Shown: piece after piece, positions 25,661 through 35,626 of the stretch | Layout of the letters: each line of letters starts with the position of its first letter | How positions within the stretch are numbered: the stretch's first letter is position 1 | Source: Rhizobium mongolense subsp. loessense | Lineage (GTDB): Bacteria; Pseudomonadota; Alphaproteobacteria; Rhizobiales; Rhizobiaceae | NCBI RefSeq assembly: GCF_900099775.1 | Contig: NZ_FMTM01000001.1 | Span: 124,001-188,000, forward strand | Length of the DNA stretch: 64,000 bases | Direction: 5' to 3' | Notes under the pieces: model-generated | Told to the model about the DNA's origin: nothing | Seen by the model: the letters and a program-made list of their open reading frames with translations, nothing else | Database searches by the model: none | Program-made: the position numbers and the translations under genes

Positions 25661-27916
25661 TCAGCCGGCAAATTTGCCGCTGCGCGGGAAGCCCTTTGGA
25701 ACCGTGCGGCCCGCAGAAGCGCGGTCGCCCAACCATTCGGCCAGTTCTTCCTTGTTTTTTGTGAAAGTACGGCCTGCGCTGTCTTCCCAGACGAGACCGT
25801 CGGCGATCGCGAAACAACGGACGTCGGAAATGCCCCCATCCTTGTATCGCTGCAAGCGCACGCCCTTGCCGCGGGCCATCTCGGGAACCTGGGCCAGCGG
25901 GAAGACCAGCATCTTGCGGTTCTCGCCGACGACAGCGACGTGATCGCCGCTGACGGGCACGATGAGCTTGGCCTCGTCCGGCATCGCAACATTCATGATC
26001 TGCTTTCCCTTGCGCGTGTTGGCAGCCATCTCCGATTCCGCCACAACGAAGCCGTTGCCGGCCGTCGAGACGATCAGCTGCTTGCGCGCCGGATCATGGA
26101 CGAAGGCCGTCAGCACATCCTGGTCGTTATCCATGTCGACCATGATGCGCAGCGGCTCGCCATGGCCACGCCCGCCGGGCAGCTTGTCGCCGCCGAGCGT
26201 GAAGACCTTGCCGCCGGTGGTGACGACAAGGATCTTGTCCGTCGTCTGTGCCGGGAAAGCTATCTTCAGCGCATCGCCTTCCTTGAAGGTCAGGCTCGCG
26301 GTGTCCGCGATGTGGCCCCTTAGCGCACGGATCCAGCCTTTTTCGGAAACGACGACAGTGATCGGTTCCTTCTCGATCATCGCGTGCTGGATGGCTTGTT
26401 CGTCGGCTTCGGGCGCCTCGGCGAACTGGGTGCGGCGGCGGCCGATTTCGGTTGCTTTGGCGAACTTCTTCTTCACCTCGCCAATTTCCCAGGCGACCGT
26501 CTGCCACTGCTTTTCCTCGGAGGCGAGCAGCGCCTCGATGCCGGTCTTCTCCTTGGTGAGTTCGTCAAACTCAGTTCGGATTTCGAACTCTTCGAGCTTG
26601 CGCAAAGAGCGCAGCCGCATGTTGAGGATCGCCTCGACCTGGTTGTCGGTCAGTCCCCAGCGGGCCACCATCACCGGCTTCGGTTCGTCCTCCTCGCGGA
26701 TGATGCGGATCACCTCGTCGATGTTCAGGTAGGCAATGAGCAAGCCGCCGAGGATTTCGAGGCGTCTGTCGATTGCGGCAAGGCGGAAGCGTGAACGGCG
26801 CTGCAGGACCTCGCGGCGGTGATTCAGCCACTCCTTCAGCACCTCGTTCAGCGCCATGACGCGCGGAATGCGCCCCATGGACAATACGTTCATGTTCAGC
26901 GGGAAGCGGCTCTCCAGCTCCGTCAACTTGAACATCGATTCCATCAGGATCGTCGGATCGACGGTACGGCTCTTCGGCACCAGCACGACACGGACGTCTT
27001 CGGCAGACTCGTCGCGTATGTCTTCCAGCAGCGGCAGCTTGCGGGCGATCAGTAGCTCGGCGATCTTTTCGATTAATCGCGACTTCTGCACCTGGAAGGG
27101 GATTTCGGTGACGATGATCTGATAGCCGCCGCGACCGAGATCTTCGATTTCCCACTTGGCGCGTACCCGGAAGCCGCCGCGGCCGGTGCGGTAGCTTTCG
27201 ATGATGCTTTCGCGACCGTCGATGATAATGCCGCCCGTCGGAAAATCCGGCCCCGGAATGAACTCGACGAGCTTTTCGACGGTCGCATCCGGATGCTTGA
27301 TCAAGTGCAGTGCCGCATCGCAAAGCTCATGGGCGTTATGCGAAGGAATGGAAGTCGCCATGCCGACGGCGATGCCGGAGGAGCCGTTCGCCAGCAGATT
27401 CGGGAAGGACCCCGGGAGAACGGTCGGTTCCTCGTCTTCCTCGTTATAGGTCAGGCGGAAATCGACGGCATCCTGCTCGATGCCTTCGAGAAGCAGCGCC
27501 GTGACCTCCGTCATGCGCGCTTCGGTATAACGGTAGGCGGCGGCGTTATCACCGTCGATATTGCCGAAGTTTCCCTGCCCGTCGACGAGTGGATAACGCT
27601 GGGAGAAATCCTGCGCGAGACGCACCAGCGCATCGTAGACGGACTGGTCGCCATGCGGATGAAACTTACCAATGACGTCGCCGACAATGCGGGCGCATTT
27701 CTTAAAGGCCGCGTTCGGGCGTATGCCCATCTCGCTCATGGCATGAATGATGCGCCGATGAACCGGCTTCAGGCCGTCGCGGACGTCTGGAAGTGCGCGG
27801 TGCATGATGGTCGAAAGTGCATAGGCCAAGTAACGCTCCTCGAGCGCGGCCTTCAGATCAACCGGGTGAATGCTGTCGTCGTCTCCGCCGGAAGGCGGCA
27901 AAATCTCTTGTCCCAT
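25661..27916 (-). CDS. parC: DNA topoisomerase IV subunit A
   Basis: Cuts and rejoins double-stranded DNA to separate linked daughter chromosomes, working with ParE (not in this window). The 751-residue protein has the breakage-reunion domain with [17 protein letters not shown], the [17 protein letters not shown] motif and the catalytic Tyr in [11 protein letters not shown] near residue 128. The C-terminal part has the beta-pinwheel with repeats such as GWIRALRGH and [14 protein letters not shown]. Its length and lack of the GyrA box support ParC over GyrA. Confidence 0.95.
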   Translation of the reverse strand: MGQEILPPSGGDDDSIHPVDLKAALEERYLAYALSTIMHRALPDVRDGLKPVHRRIIHAMSEMGIRPNAAFKKCARIVGDVIGKFHPHGDQSVYDALVRLAQDFSQRYPLVDGQGNFGNIDGDNAAAYRYTEARMTEVTALLLEGIEQDAVDFRLTYNEEDEEPTVLPGSFPNLLANGSSGIAVGMATSIPSHNAHELCDAALHLIKHPDATVEKLVEFIPGPDFPTGGIIIDGRESIIESYRTGRGGFRVRAKWEIEDLGRGGYQIIVTEIPFQVQKSRLIEKIAELLIARKLPLLEDIRDESAEDVRVVLVPKSRTVDPTILMESMFKLTELESRFPLNMNVLSMGRIPRVMALNEVLKEWLNHRREVLQRRSRFRLAAIDRRLEILGGLLIAYLNIDEVIRIIREEDEPKPVMVARWGLTDNQVEAILNMRLRSLRKLEEFEIRTEFDELTKEKTGIEALLASEEKQWQTVAWEIGEVKKKFAKATEIGRRRTQFAEAPEADEQAIQHAMIEKEPITVVVSEKGWIRALRGHIADTASLTFKEGDALKIAFPAQTTDKILVVTTGGKVFTLGGDKLPGGRGHGEPLRIMVDMDNDQDVLTAFVHDPARKQLIVSTAGNGFVVAESEMAANTRKGKQIMNVAMPDEAKLIVPVSGDHVAVVGENRKMLVFPLAQVPEMARGKGVRLQRYKDGGISDVRCFAIADGLVWEDSAGRTFTKNKEELAEWLGDRASAGRTVPKGFPRSGKFAG

Positions 27917-28137
27917 GAGCCTTGCCTAGCCCAGAAGGCGATTCACGGCAAGGAATGAGGGGGGTGGGCCTGTGGATGACGTCATGAAATGACATGAAAA
28001 GGTCATCAAGCATCGCCACCAATTCGAACTTTGTTTGCTTTCCCCTTCAACAGAAATTTAGAAACCTGCAAATATAAACCGGGTTCGATCCGCAGTAATT
28101 TCGCTGCAAGTCGCAACCGCCACCAAAGGATTTACCC

Positions 28138-29325
28138 ATGACCTTTTACCGGACAACCCGGCTGATGCTGTCTGGCGCCGCATTCCTGTCACTCGCCGGC
28201 TCCGCGTTCGCGCTCGACGGGCAGGATCTCCTGAAGAAGCTGAATGCCGCCTATAGTGCCCAAGGCGGAACGATCACTGCCGATGGTGTCGATGTCAACG
28301 ACACTACGGTGACACTGAAGAACGCGAGCTTCAAGCCGACTGGCAGCGATGCCCTCCACATCGGCGACATCACGATGACCGGCGTCGAGGAAGGCGAAGA
28401 CGGCGGTTACTATATCGAGGAGGCAGCCTTTCCCGACATCAACATCACGGAAGACGGCGCGAGCGTCAGCGCCTCCGAAATGACGCTCGGCGGCATATCC
28501 ATTCCTGCCGATGTCAGCGGTGACGGCCTCGACTCCATACTGCTTTACGAAACGGCGCATGTCGGCCCGTTCAAGGTCACCAAGGACGGCAAGGAAGTCT
28601 TCTCGCTCGGCGAAACCCAGATGAACCTGTCGCTTCGTGAAGACGAATCCGGCTTCGACTTCGACGGCGCGTTCAAGAGCATGAAGGCGGACCTCAGCGA
28701 TGCTCCGGACCCGCAGGCGAAAGAAGCGATCGACAAGCTGGCCCTGCAGCACGTCAACGGCGACATCACCATGAAGGGCGCCTGGGATCTCGGCCCCGGC
28801 ACGATCGACATCTCCGAATTTGCCTTCGACGTGACAAATGTCGGCCGCCTAAAGCTTGCCTTCAAGATCTCGGGATACACCCTGCCCTTCATGAAGTCGC
28901 TGCAGGAAGCGGCAAAGGCCTCCGAAGCGAACCCGAACAAGGAAGAAGCGCAGCAGGCGCTTGGCCTTGCCATGCTCGGTCTGATGCAGCAACTTTCGTT
29001 CAACGGCGCCGAAATCCGCTTCGATGACGCATCGATCACGAAGCGTGCGCTGGAATATGCCGGCTCCAAGCAGAACATCTCGGCACAGCAGATGGCGGAT
29101 GCGCTAAAGGCTATGACGCCGATTGCGTTGGCGCAGCTCAACATCCCGGAACTGCAGAATGCAATTTCGGCTGCGGTCAACACCTATCTCGACGACCCGA
29201 AAAGCTTCGCCGTCAGCGCCGCACCGGCCCAGCCTGTCCCCTTCCCGACCATCATGGGTGCTGCCATGGGCGCTCCAAACACGCTGCCCGGCGTGCTCGG
29301 CGTGAAGGTGACGGCGAACCAGTAA
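28138..29325 (+). CDS. Large exported protein of unknown function
   Basis: A 395-residue protein with a signal peptide (hydrophobic core MLSGAAFLSLAGSAFA, cleavage before LDGQ). The mature part is a repetitive alpha/beta array of acidic strands alternating around DITMTGVEEGEDGG, EMTLGGISIPADVSGDG and ITMKGAWDLGPGTIDIS, then a helical segment and a hydrophobic VPFPTIMGAAMGAP end. It resembles rhizobial proteins of unknown role annotated as periplasmic. A CAAAGGA ribosome site lies just before ATG. A bidirectional terminator separates it from aspS. Confidence 0.75.
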   Translation: MTFYRTTRLMLSGAAFLSLAGSAFALDGQDLLKKLNAAYSAQGGTITADGVDVNDTTVTLKNASFKPTGSDALHIGDITMTGVEEGEDGGYYIEEAAFPDINITEDGASVSASEMTLGGISIPADVSGDGLDSILLYETAHVGPFKVTKDGKEVFSLGETQMNLSLREDESGFDFDGAFKSMKADLSDAPDPQAKEAIDKLALQHVNGDITMKGAWDLGPGTIDISEFAFDVTNVGRLKLAFKISGYTLPFMKSLQEAAKASEANPNKEEAQQALGLAMLGLMQQLSFNGAEIRFDDASITKRALEYAGSKQNISAQQMADALKAMTPIALAQLNIPELQNAISAAVNTYLDDPKSFAVSAAPAQPVPFPTIMGAAMGAPNTLPGVLGVKVTANQ

Positions 29326-29343
29326 GATTTGAATGCCGCCAAC

Positions 29344-29374
29344 AAATAAGCCCGGTAACGCACCGGGCTTATTT
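29344..29374. terminator. Bidirectional terminator between the exported protein and aspS
   Basis: Perfect 13-bp stem AAATAAGCCCGGT with its complement around a 5-base loop; an ATTT/TTTG tail lies on both sides. It serves both convergent genes. Confidence 0.9.
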
Positions 29375-29385
29375 CATTGGAAAAC

Positions 29386-31176
29386 TCAGTCTTTGTTGAC
29401 CGGCGGGATCGGGCGGATCGCCAGTTCGCGCAGCTGCGCAGGGGTTGCCGGCGACGGTGCGCCCATCAGGAGGTCCTGGGCCTGCTGGTTCATCGGGAAG
29501 AGCGAGATTTCGCGCAGGTTCTTCGCGCCAGCGAGCAGCATCACGATCCGGTCGATACCGAAGGCGGCGCCACCATGCGGCGGTGCACCGTACTGGAAGG
29601 CGCGATAGAGACCGCCGAAGCGATCCTCGACGTCCGCCTGGCTGAGGCCCACCTTTTCGAAGGCCTGGACCATCAGTTCCGGCGACTGGTTACGGATCGA
29701 GCCAGAAGCGATTTCGAAGCCATTGCAGACGGCGTCGTACTGGAAGGCCTTGATCGTCAGCGGATCCTGGTTCTGCAGCGCCTCCAAGCCGCCCTGCGGC
29801 ATGGAGAAGGGGTTGTGCGCGAAATCGACCCTCTTCTCATCCTCGTTCCATTCGAAGAAGGGGAAGTCGACGATCCAGCAGAGTTCGAAACGGTCGCGGT
29901 CGATGAGGTTCAGCTCGTCGGCAGCGCGGTTGCGTGCTTCGCCTGCGAACTTGTAGAACTTGTCCGGCTCGCCAGCGACGAAGAAACAGGCGTCGCCGTC
30001 ATCGAGGCCGAGCTGGGTGCGGATCGCATCCGTGCGCTCTTCGCCGATGTTCTTGGCGAGCGGACCGGCTCCTTCGAGCTTCTCGCCTTCCTTGCGCCAG
30101 AAGATGTAGCCGAGGCCGGGCTGGCCCTGGCTCTGCGCCCAAGCGTTCATGCGGTCGCAGAAGGCGCGGGAGCCGCCGGTCTTTGCCGGGATCGCCCAGA
30201 CTTGGACCTTCGGGTTGGACGCGATCATGTTCGCGAAGACCTTGAAACCGGAGCCGGCGAAGTGCTCGGTCACGGCCTCCATGACGATCGGGTTGCGCAG
30301 GTCCGGCTTATCGGAGCCGTATTTGCGAATTGCCTCGTCGTAAGGAATGCGTGGCCATTCCTTGGTCACCGGCTTACCTTCGGCAAACTCCTCGAATACC
30401 TTGGTCATCAGCGGACCCGTGGCGTTCCAGACGTCTTCCTGGGTCACGAAGCTCATTTCGAGGTCGAGCTGATAGAATTCGCCGGGCAGGCGGTCGGCTC
30501 GCGGGTCTTCATCACGGAAGCAGGGCGCGATCTGGAAGTAGCGGTCGAAACCGGCGACCATCAAGAGCTGCTTGTACAGCTGCGGCGCTTGCGGCAGGGC
30601 GTAGAAGGTGCCGGGATGGATGCGGCTCGGCACGAGGAAGTCACGCGCGCCTTCCGGCGAGGAGGCCGTAAGGATCGGCGTCGAATATTCGGTGAAGCCG
30701 ATATTGCCCATTTCACGGCGCATGGCAGAGATGATCTGCGTGCGCTTGACGATGTTCTTGTGCAGAGTCTCGCGGCGAAGGTCGAGGAAGCGGTACTTGA
30801 GGCGGACGTCTTCCGGATAGTCCGGCTCGCCGAAGACCGGCAGCGGCAGTTCCTTGGCGGCGGAGAGGATTTCGATCTCCTGCGCGTAGAGCTCGATCTC
30901 GCCGGTCGCCATCGCCTTGTTCACGGTGTCTTCAGTACGTGCTTTCACGAGGCCGTCGATGCGGATGACCCATTCGCCTCGAACGGTTTCAGCGATCTTG
31001 AAAGCCGGCGAATCCGGATCGGCAACAACCTGCGTGATGCCATAATGGTCGCGAAGGTCGATGAAGAGAACGCCGCCGTGGTCGCGAACGCGGTGGACCC
31101 AGCCGGAAATCCGGACATTCGAGCCAACATCCGACTTACGGAGGGCTGCACATGTGTGGCTGCGGTAGCGATGCAT
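29386..31176 (-). CDS. aspS: Aspartyl-tRNA synthetase
   Basis: A 596-residue class II synthetase of the bacterial type. It starts at ATG 31176 ([20 protein letters not shown]) with an N-terminal anticodon-binding OB fold ([20 protein letters not shown]), followed by class II motifs 1 and 2 around [12 protein letters not shown] and [14 protein letters not shown], a GAD insertion domain, and motif 3 [19 protein letters not shown]. Whether it also charges tRNA-Asn cannot be read directly. It is monocistronic, ending at a terminator shared with the convergent gene. Confidence 0.96.
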   Translation of the reverse strand: MHRYRSHTCAALRKSDVGSNVRISGWVHRVRDHGGVLFIDLRDHYGITQVVADPDSPAFKIAETVRGEWVIRIDGLVKARTEDTVNKAMATGEIELYAQEIEILSAAKELPLPVFGEPDYPEDVRLKYRFLDLRRETLHKNIVKRTQIISAMRREMGNIGFTEYSTPILTASSPEGARDFLVPSRIHPGTFYALPQAPQLYKQLLMVAGFDRYFQIAPCFRDEDPRADRLPGEFYQLDLEMSFVTQEDVWNATGPLMTKVFEEFAEGKPVTKEWPRIPYDEAIRKYGSDKPDLRNPIVMEAVTEHFAGSGFKVFANMIASNPKVQVWAIPAKTGGSRAFCDRMNAWAQSQGQPGLGYIFWRKEGEKLEGAGPLAKNIGEERTDAIRTQLGLDDGDACFFVAGEPDKFYKFAGEARNRAADELNLIDRDRFELCWIVDFPFFEWNEDEKRVDFAHNPFSMPQGGLEALQNQDPLTIKAFQYDAVCNGFEIASGSIRNQSPELMVQAFEKVGLSQADVEDRFGGLYRAFQYGAPPHGGAAFGIDRIVMLLAGAKNLREISLFPMNQQAQDLLMGAPSPATPAQLRELAIRPIPPVNKD

Positions 31177-31434
31177 AATGTCTAATCCTGGTATTTTGGC
31201 TTGAGACGGCAGCAAGGGGCTCGAATGGCTCGCCGGTGCCGACAAGAAAATCGGGCGGAAAAGCGCATGGACGGTCTGATTTGTCAAGGCTTGGGCCGCA
31301 TTGAGCGCCACTTTGGCGCGGTTTATTCGGGCGCCCTGCGCACGGCAACTGCGGCAGTTTGGCCCGCACTTCCTTATTGATGAAAACCGCAGTCAACTTT
31401 AAAGATGGCGCCATTGTTGTTGCCGGAGCGCCAG

Positions 31435-32826
31435 ATGCCCCTACTTACCCGCCGCAATCTGTTGAAGGCGTCCGCCGTCGCCGGCGCCTACAGCGCCGGC
31501 ATGGGCATTGCCGGCAAGTTCGGCTTTGCCGGCTCGGCGCCCGAACCACAGGTGCTGAAGGCGGGGAAAACCAAGGCTTCGCTCACCGCTGCCGGACCGA
31601 CGAGGGATGTCATGACCTGGGGCGATGGCGGCCCGCCGCCGGTGCTTCGCATGACCCGTGGCAGGCCCTATGCCGTACGCCTGACCAATGCTCTCGACGA
31701 GCCGACGACGATCCACTGGCATGGCCTTCGCATCGACAACAGAATGGACGGCGTGCCCTTCATGACGCAGCCCTACGTCTATACGGGCGACAGCTTTGAC
31801 TACGCCTTCACGCCGCCGGATGCCGGCACCTTCTGGTATCACCCGCATTGCAACACGCTGACCCAGATAGGCCGAGGCATGACCGGCGTGATCGTCGTCG
31901 AGGATGCTGCCGATCCGACTTTCGATGCCGAGATCGTGCTCAACCTGCGCGACTGGCGGCTCGGCGGAGATGGGCAATTCATCGCGCCCTTCCGTCCGCG
32001 CGACGCGGCAAAGACCGGCACCTATGGTACCGTGCGCACGGCGAACTGGCAGCACGAGCCGCAATATGACGCGCCGGCCGGGGGCCTTGTCCGCCTGCGC
32101 ATCGCCGTGACGGATGTCACCCGCGTCTTCTCGCTGCGGATGGAAGGCGCCGAGGCGACGGTGATCGCCATCGACGGCAATCCGGTGCCGCAGCGCTTTC
32201 CGCTCGACCTGCTCCAGATCGGTCCCGGGCAGCGGCTGGACCTTGTCGTGCGGATGCCGGACAGCGAAGGCGGCGTTGCGATACTGGAGGATATCCGGGG
32301 GACCACGCCGAAAACGATCGCGAGCCTGCGCGCCGTCGGCCAGTCGCTGAAACGCAACGCGGGCGACCTTGCCCCGCTTGCCGCCAATCCCGTCCCGCAG
32401 GCTGATCTTTCCGCCGCCGAAAAGATCCCGCTGGTGCTCAGCGCCACAGCGGAAAACGCCTCCGTCGACAGCATATGCGGTACAATCGGCTACACTTTCT
32501 GGGCGATCAACAGACTGCCGTGGCCGGGCGACATTGCCGATCCGACCGCCCCGCTTGCCGAACTGAAGCTTGGCAGGAGCTACATCTTCCAGCTCGAGAA
32601 CGTGACGCCGCACCTGCATCCGATCCATCTGCACGGCATGAGCTTCACGGTCATTTCGTCCTCCACACGCGAGGTAATGCCGCTCGTTTCCGACACCTAT
32701 CTCGTCCAGCCCGATGAGAAGGTTGAGCTTGCCTTCGTCGCCGACAATCCGGGCAACTGGGTGCTTCATTGCCATATCATCGAGCATCAGAAGACCGGCA
32801 TGACGAGTTACGTGCGGGTTGTTTAA
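31435..32826 (+). CDS. Tat-exported multicopper oxidase
   Basis: A 463-residue periplasmic oxidase with three cupredoxin domains. A Tat signal (TRRNLLKASAVAGAYSAGMG) opens it. All four copper motifs are present: HWHGLRID, FWYHPHCNTL, LHPIHLHGMSF and the final HCHIIEHQKTGM, whose Met is the axial ligand. It could oxidise Cu(I), phenols or Fe(II); I see no Met-rich insert that would mark CueO. ATG 31435 is chosen over 31405 because the Tat motif follows it closely. Confidence 0.93.
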   Translation: MPLLTRRNLLKASAVAGAYSAGMGIAGKFGFAGSAPEPQVLKAGKTKASLTAAGPTRDVMTWGDGGPPPVLRMTRGRPYAVRLTNALDEPTTIHWHGLRIDNRMDGVPFMTQPYVYTGDSFDYAFTPPDAGTFWYHPHCNTLTQIGRGMTGVIVVEDAADPTFDAEIVLNLRDWRLGGDGQFIAPFRPRDAAKTGTYGTVRTANWQHEPQYDAPAGGLVRLRIAVTDVTRVFSLRMEGAEATVIAIDGNPVPQRFPLDLLQIGPGQRLDLVVRMPDSEGGVAILEDIRGTTPKTIASLRAVGQSLKRNAGDLAPLAANPVPQADLSAAEKIPLVLSATAENASVDSICGTIGYTFWAINRLPWPGDIADPTAPLAELKLGRSYIFQLENVTPHLHPIHLHGMSFTVISSSTREVMPLVSDTYLVQPDEKVELAFVADNPGNWVLHCHIIEHQKTGMTSYVRVV

Positions 32827-32836
32827 GGTAAGCTGG

Positions 32837-32958
32837 AGCCCCTCATCCGCCTGCCGGCACCCTTCCGGTTTTCATGGTGCCGCAACCTCTCCGTCCTTCT
32901 CAGCCATTTCACGAGGCCAGTCCCTCGCCCCGCGGGGACGGAGTTTGGGTGAAGGGCT
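32837..32958. repeat. RIME-like palindromic repeat after the multicopper oxidase gene
   Basis: Starts 10 bases after the stop. The plus-strand end AGCCCCTCATCCGCCTGCC is complemented on the other side by AGCCCTTCACCCAAACTCC on the minus strand; CTCGCCCCGCGGGGACGG lies inside. The motif GCCCCTCATCCGCCTGCCGG is the hallmark of a common rhizobial dispersed palindrome and may also act as a transcription terminator. Confidence 0.6.
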
Positions 32959-33044
32959 TCGGCATGACGCAGTCTCCTGCATCTCGTTCCTCGCCGATTG
33001 CATTACATTTGGCAGGCGGACGTGCATCGGGAGGGCCTACCCCC

Positions 33045-33189
33045 ATGAGCGGCATCGAAATCTTCGCTTTCATTGTTTGCTGCGATGATTGCCGCGGGAG
33101 GCTGGATTGCCGTACTCGCCAATGAATACAGCAATCGTGCGAAGCGCCCACCGATCCCGGCGAATAACCCCGCGGCCACGCCGGCATAG
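33045..33189 (+). pseudogene. Frameshifted small membrane-peptide gene
   Basis: ATG 33045 opens MSGIEIFAFIV, then a one-base insertion in the GTTT run at about 33075-33078 breaks the frame. Reading on in the next frame gives AAMIAAGGWIAVLANEYSNR and then AKRPPIPANNPAATPA before TAG at 33187. Joined, it is a 47-residue peptide with one transmembrane helix and a Pro-rich tail. It may be a real frameshift, a sequencing error, or programmed shifting. Confidence 0.5.
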
Positions 33190-33267
33190 GCACCTTCAAC
33201 GTATTGACATATCGAGCGTAAAGGAGAAGGAAGGTTAACCGACCTTTTACCTTGCGAATGAATTGAC

Positions 33268-34413
33268 ATGATAGAAACAACCGCCGAATTGGCGGCCGCC
33301 TGCAAAGAGCTGGCCAAGTCCGACTTCATTACAATCGACACTGAATTCCTGCGTGAGACGACATTCTGGCCCGAGCTTTGCCTGATACAGATGGCGAGCT
33401 TGACGACGGAAGTCATCATCGACCCACTTGCTAAGGGCATAGACCTTGCACCCTTCTTCGAGCTGATGGCCAACCCGAATGTGCTCAAGGTTTTTCATGC
33501 AGCGCGCCAGGACATCGAAATTATCTTCCATCGCGGCGGGCTGATCCCGCATCCGATCTTCGACACGCAGGTCGCCGCCATGGTCTGCGGCTTCGGCGAC
33601 AGCGTTTCCTATGACCAGCTCATCAGCCGGACAAAGGGCGTGCAGATCGATAAATCCTCGCGCTTCACCGACTGGAGCCGCCGGCCACTTTCCGAAAAGC
33701 AGCTCGATTATGCGTTGGCGGACGTCACACATCTGCGAGACGCCTATCTCTATCTCAAGGCCGAATTGGAGCGCGAGGGCCGCTCGTCCTGGCTCTCGGA
33801 GGAGATGGATATTCTCGAATCGCGCGAGACCTACGACATGCATCCGGATGACGCCTGGCAACGTTTGAAGATGCGACTGCGCAAGCCGCAGGAACTTGCG
33901 ACCCTCAAATATGTCGCGGCCTGGCGCGAGCGGGAGGCGCGATCCCGCAACGTGCCGCGTTCGCGGGTATTGAAGGACGATGCGATCTACGAGATCGCCC
34001 AGCAGCAGCCGAAGGACACCGAGGCCCTGAGCCGCCTGCGCACGATCCCGAAGGGATGGGAGCGTTCTGCCGCCGGTACGGCGGTTCTCGAAGCCGTCAA
34101 TACGGCTCTTGCCCTGCCGAAAGCAGAGATGCCCCATGTGCCCCGCCACACGCAGGCGCCCGAGGGTGCTGCCGCTGCGGTCGAATTACTCAAGGTACTG
34201 TTGAAGCTGATTTCGGAAAAACACGGCGTCGCGCCGAAAGTCATCGCCAACAGCGAAGACCTCGACAAGATTGCCGCGGACGGCGAGAAGGCGCAGGTCG
34301 CGGCACTCAGCGGCTGGCGCCGCGAATTGTTCGGTGCGCCCGCGCTGCAGCTTATCAAGGGCGAGATCGCGCTTCGTTTCGTCGGCAAGAAAGTCGATAC
34401 CGTTTCGCTTTGA
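33268..34413 (+). CDS. rnd: Ribonuclease D
   Basis: A 381-residue 3'-5' exoribonuclease that trims stable RNA precursors. The DEDDy exonuclease motifs are visible: ITIDTEFLRETTFWPE at residues 21-36, FHAARQDIEIIFHRGG, and YALADVTHLRDAY with the Tyr of motif III. An HRDC domain follows at about residues 215-295, and a C-terminal helical part completes the family length. An unassigned spacer with a possible promoter (TTGACA near 33203) precedes it. Confidence 0.92.
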   Translation: MIETTAELAAACKELAKSDFITIDTEFLRETTFWPELCLIQMASLTTEVIIDPLAKGIDLAPFFELMANPNVLKVFHAARQDIEIIFHRGGLIPHPIFDTQVAAMVCGFGDSVSYDQLISRTKGVQIDKSSRFTDWSRRPLSEKQLDYALADVTHLRDAYLYLKAELEREGRSSWLSEEMDILESRETYDMHPDDAWQRLKMRLRKPQELATLKYVAAWREREARSRNVPRSRVLKDDAIYEIAQQQPKDTEALSRLRTIPKGWERSAAGTAVLEAVNTALALPKAEMPHVPRHTQAPEGAAAAVELLKVLLKLISEKHGVAPKVIANSEDLDKIAADGEKAQVAALSGWRRELFGAPALQLIKGEIALRFVGKKVDTVSL

Positions 34414-34507
34414 TGCTTCCTCGCCCCTTGAGCGGGCTTGCGAAATCGCTTGACCGACGCGTCTTGCGTGGAAAAATGCGCGCGGGTGCCAACACAGGGC
34501 AGATGTC

Positions 34508-35572
34508 ATGAAAGAGATTTCTCCGGCGCAGAACTGGCTTCTGTTAACGGCCGTGATGGCTGCAAGCGGCGTAGCCTATGGCCTGGTGGTCTATCCCGAC
34601 GAACCGGTCGTCATCGGCGCGGTCTTTGCAGTCTTTATCGGCATGCCGATTTTGGCCTTCGAGCGGAGAGCCTTCCTGCGCCCGCTCTACCGGCGGCTCC
34701 AGAAACTTCCGACGGCGGCGTTTATCATTTCAGCTTTGCTGATTTATGAAGCCCTCATGAACATCGGCTATGCGCTGGCCGCATCGCTGCTGTCGGCGGT
34801 CGGGCTGACCAAGCCTCAGTCGCTCTTGAACATCCTGGTGATGCCGTTCAACGTCTTCATGTATGCGCTTGGGGTCTGCGCCGTCATCATCTTCGTGCTG
34901 CGCGTGCGCGAACTGCTCGGCCGCGACGTTTTTCTTAGCATGTTTTCGGGCCGCTACCGGACCCCCGTCCAGGAGGAGCGCATCTTCCTCTTTATCGACC
35001 TCGTCGATTCGACCCCTTTTGCCGAAAAGCACGGAGATCTTCGAGCGCAGCAATTACTGAACTCGCTGTTTGCCGCTTTTGCCGAACCGGTGCGGCGGAA
35101 CAAAGGGGCGATTGATGATTACGTCGGCGATTCCGCGATCATAACCTGGCCGCTCGCGCGCGGGCTGAAGGATGGCCGCTGCGTGCGCTGCATCTTCGAC
35201 ATCCTGAACGACATCGAAGCCGATGCGGAAAGCTGGCTGAAGCAATACGGGCAGGTGCCCCGCCTGCGCGCAGCACTTCATGGCGGCTTCGTCATCACAG
35301 CGGAAATCGGCGTCGATCACCACAAGATCACCTATTTCGGCGACACCGTGAATACAACTTCAAGGCTTGAGTCCCTTTGCAAGACGCTGAACCGACCGGT
35401 GCTGATCTCAAGCGAGCTTGCCCAACGCCTGACGCTGCCTGAAAGGATCAGCGCGCAGGACCTGGGTGTTCATGCACTCAAGGGCCGCGGCCAGGGACTG
35501 GGCGTCATGACGCTGGCACAAGCCCTGCCCACATCGGCAGCGTCACCAAAGCTTCATTCAACCTTCAATTAG
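34508..35572 (+). CDS. Membrane-bound class III adenylate/guanylate cyclase
   Basis: A 354-residue protein: about four N-terminal transmembrane helices (WLLLTAVMAASGVAYGLVVY, VVIGAVFAVFIGMPILAF, and two later stretches to about residue 135) followed by a cytoplasmic cyclase domain. The metal Asp residues are visible in RIFLFIDLVDSTPF and DDYVGDSAIITW, and HKITYFGDTVNTTSRLE is the nucleotide-binding stretch. Rhizobia carry many such cyclases with varied sensors. It follows rnd by 94 bp on the same strand. Confidence 0.88.
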   Translation: MKEISPAQNWLLLTAVMAASGVAYGLVVYPDEPVVIGAVFAVFIGMPILAFERRAFLRPLYRRLQKLPTAAFIISALLIYEALMNIGYALAASLLSAVGLTKPQSLLNILVMPFNVFMYALGVCAVIIFVLRVRELLGRDVFLSMFSGRYRTPVQEERIFLFIDLVDSTPFAEKHGDLRAQQLLNSLFAAFAEPVRRNKGAIDDYVGDSAIITWPLARGLKDGRCVRCIFDILNDIEADAESWLKQYGQVPRLRAALHGGFVITAEIGVDHHKITYFGDTVNTTSRLESLCKTLNRPVLISSELAQRLTLPERISAQDLGVHALKGRGQGLGVMTLAQALPTSAASPKLHSTFN

Positions 35573-35626
35573 GCGCCATCAATGGACTGCTAAGCGAAAC
35601 CGCCATTTCATTTACTGGAGGTTTCC

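Noticed and set aside
29377..31185. 602-codon rightward open frame opposite aspS
   Set aside because: It is antisense to aspS, whose synthetase motifs are unambiguous.
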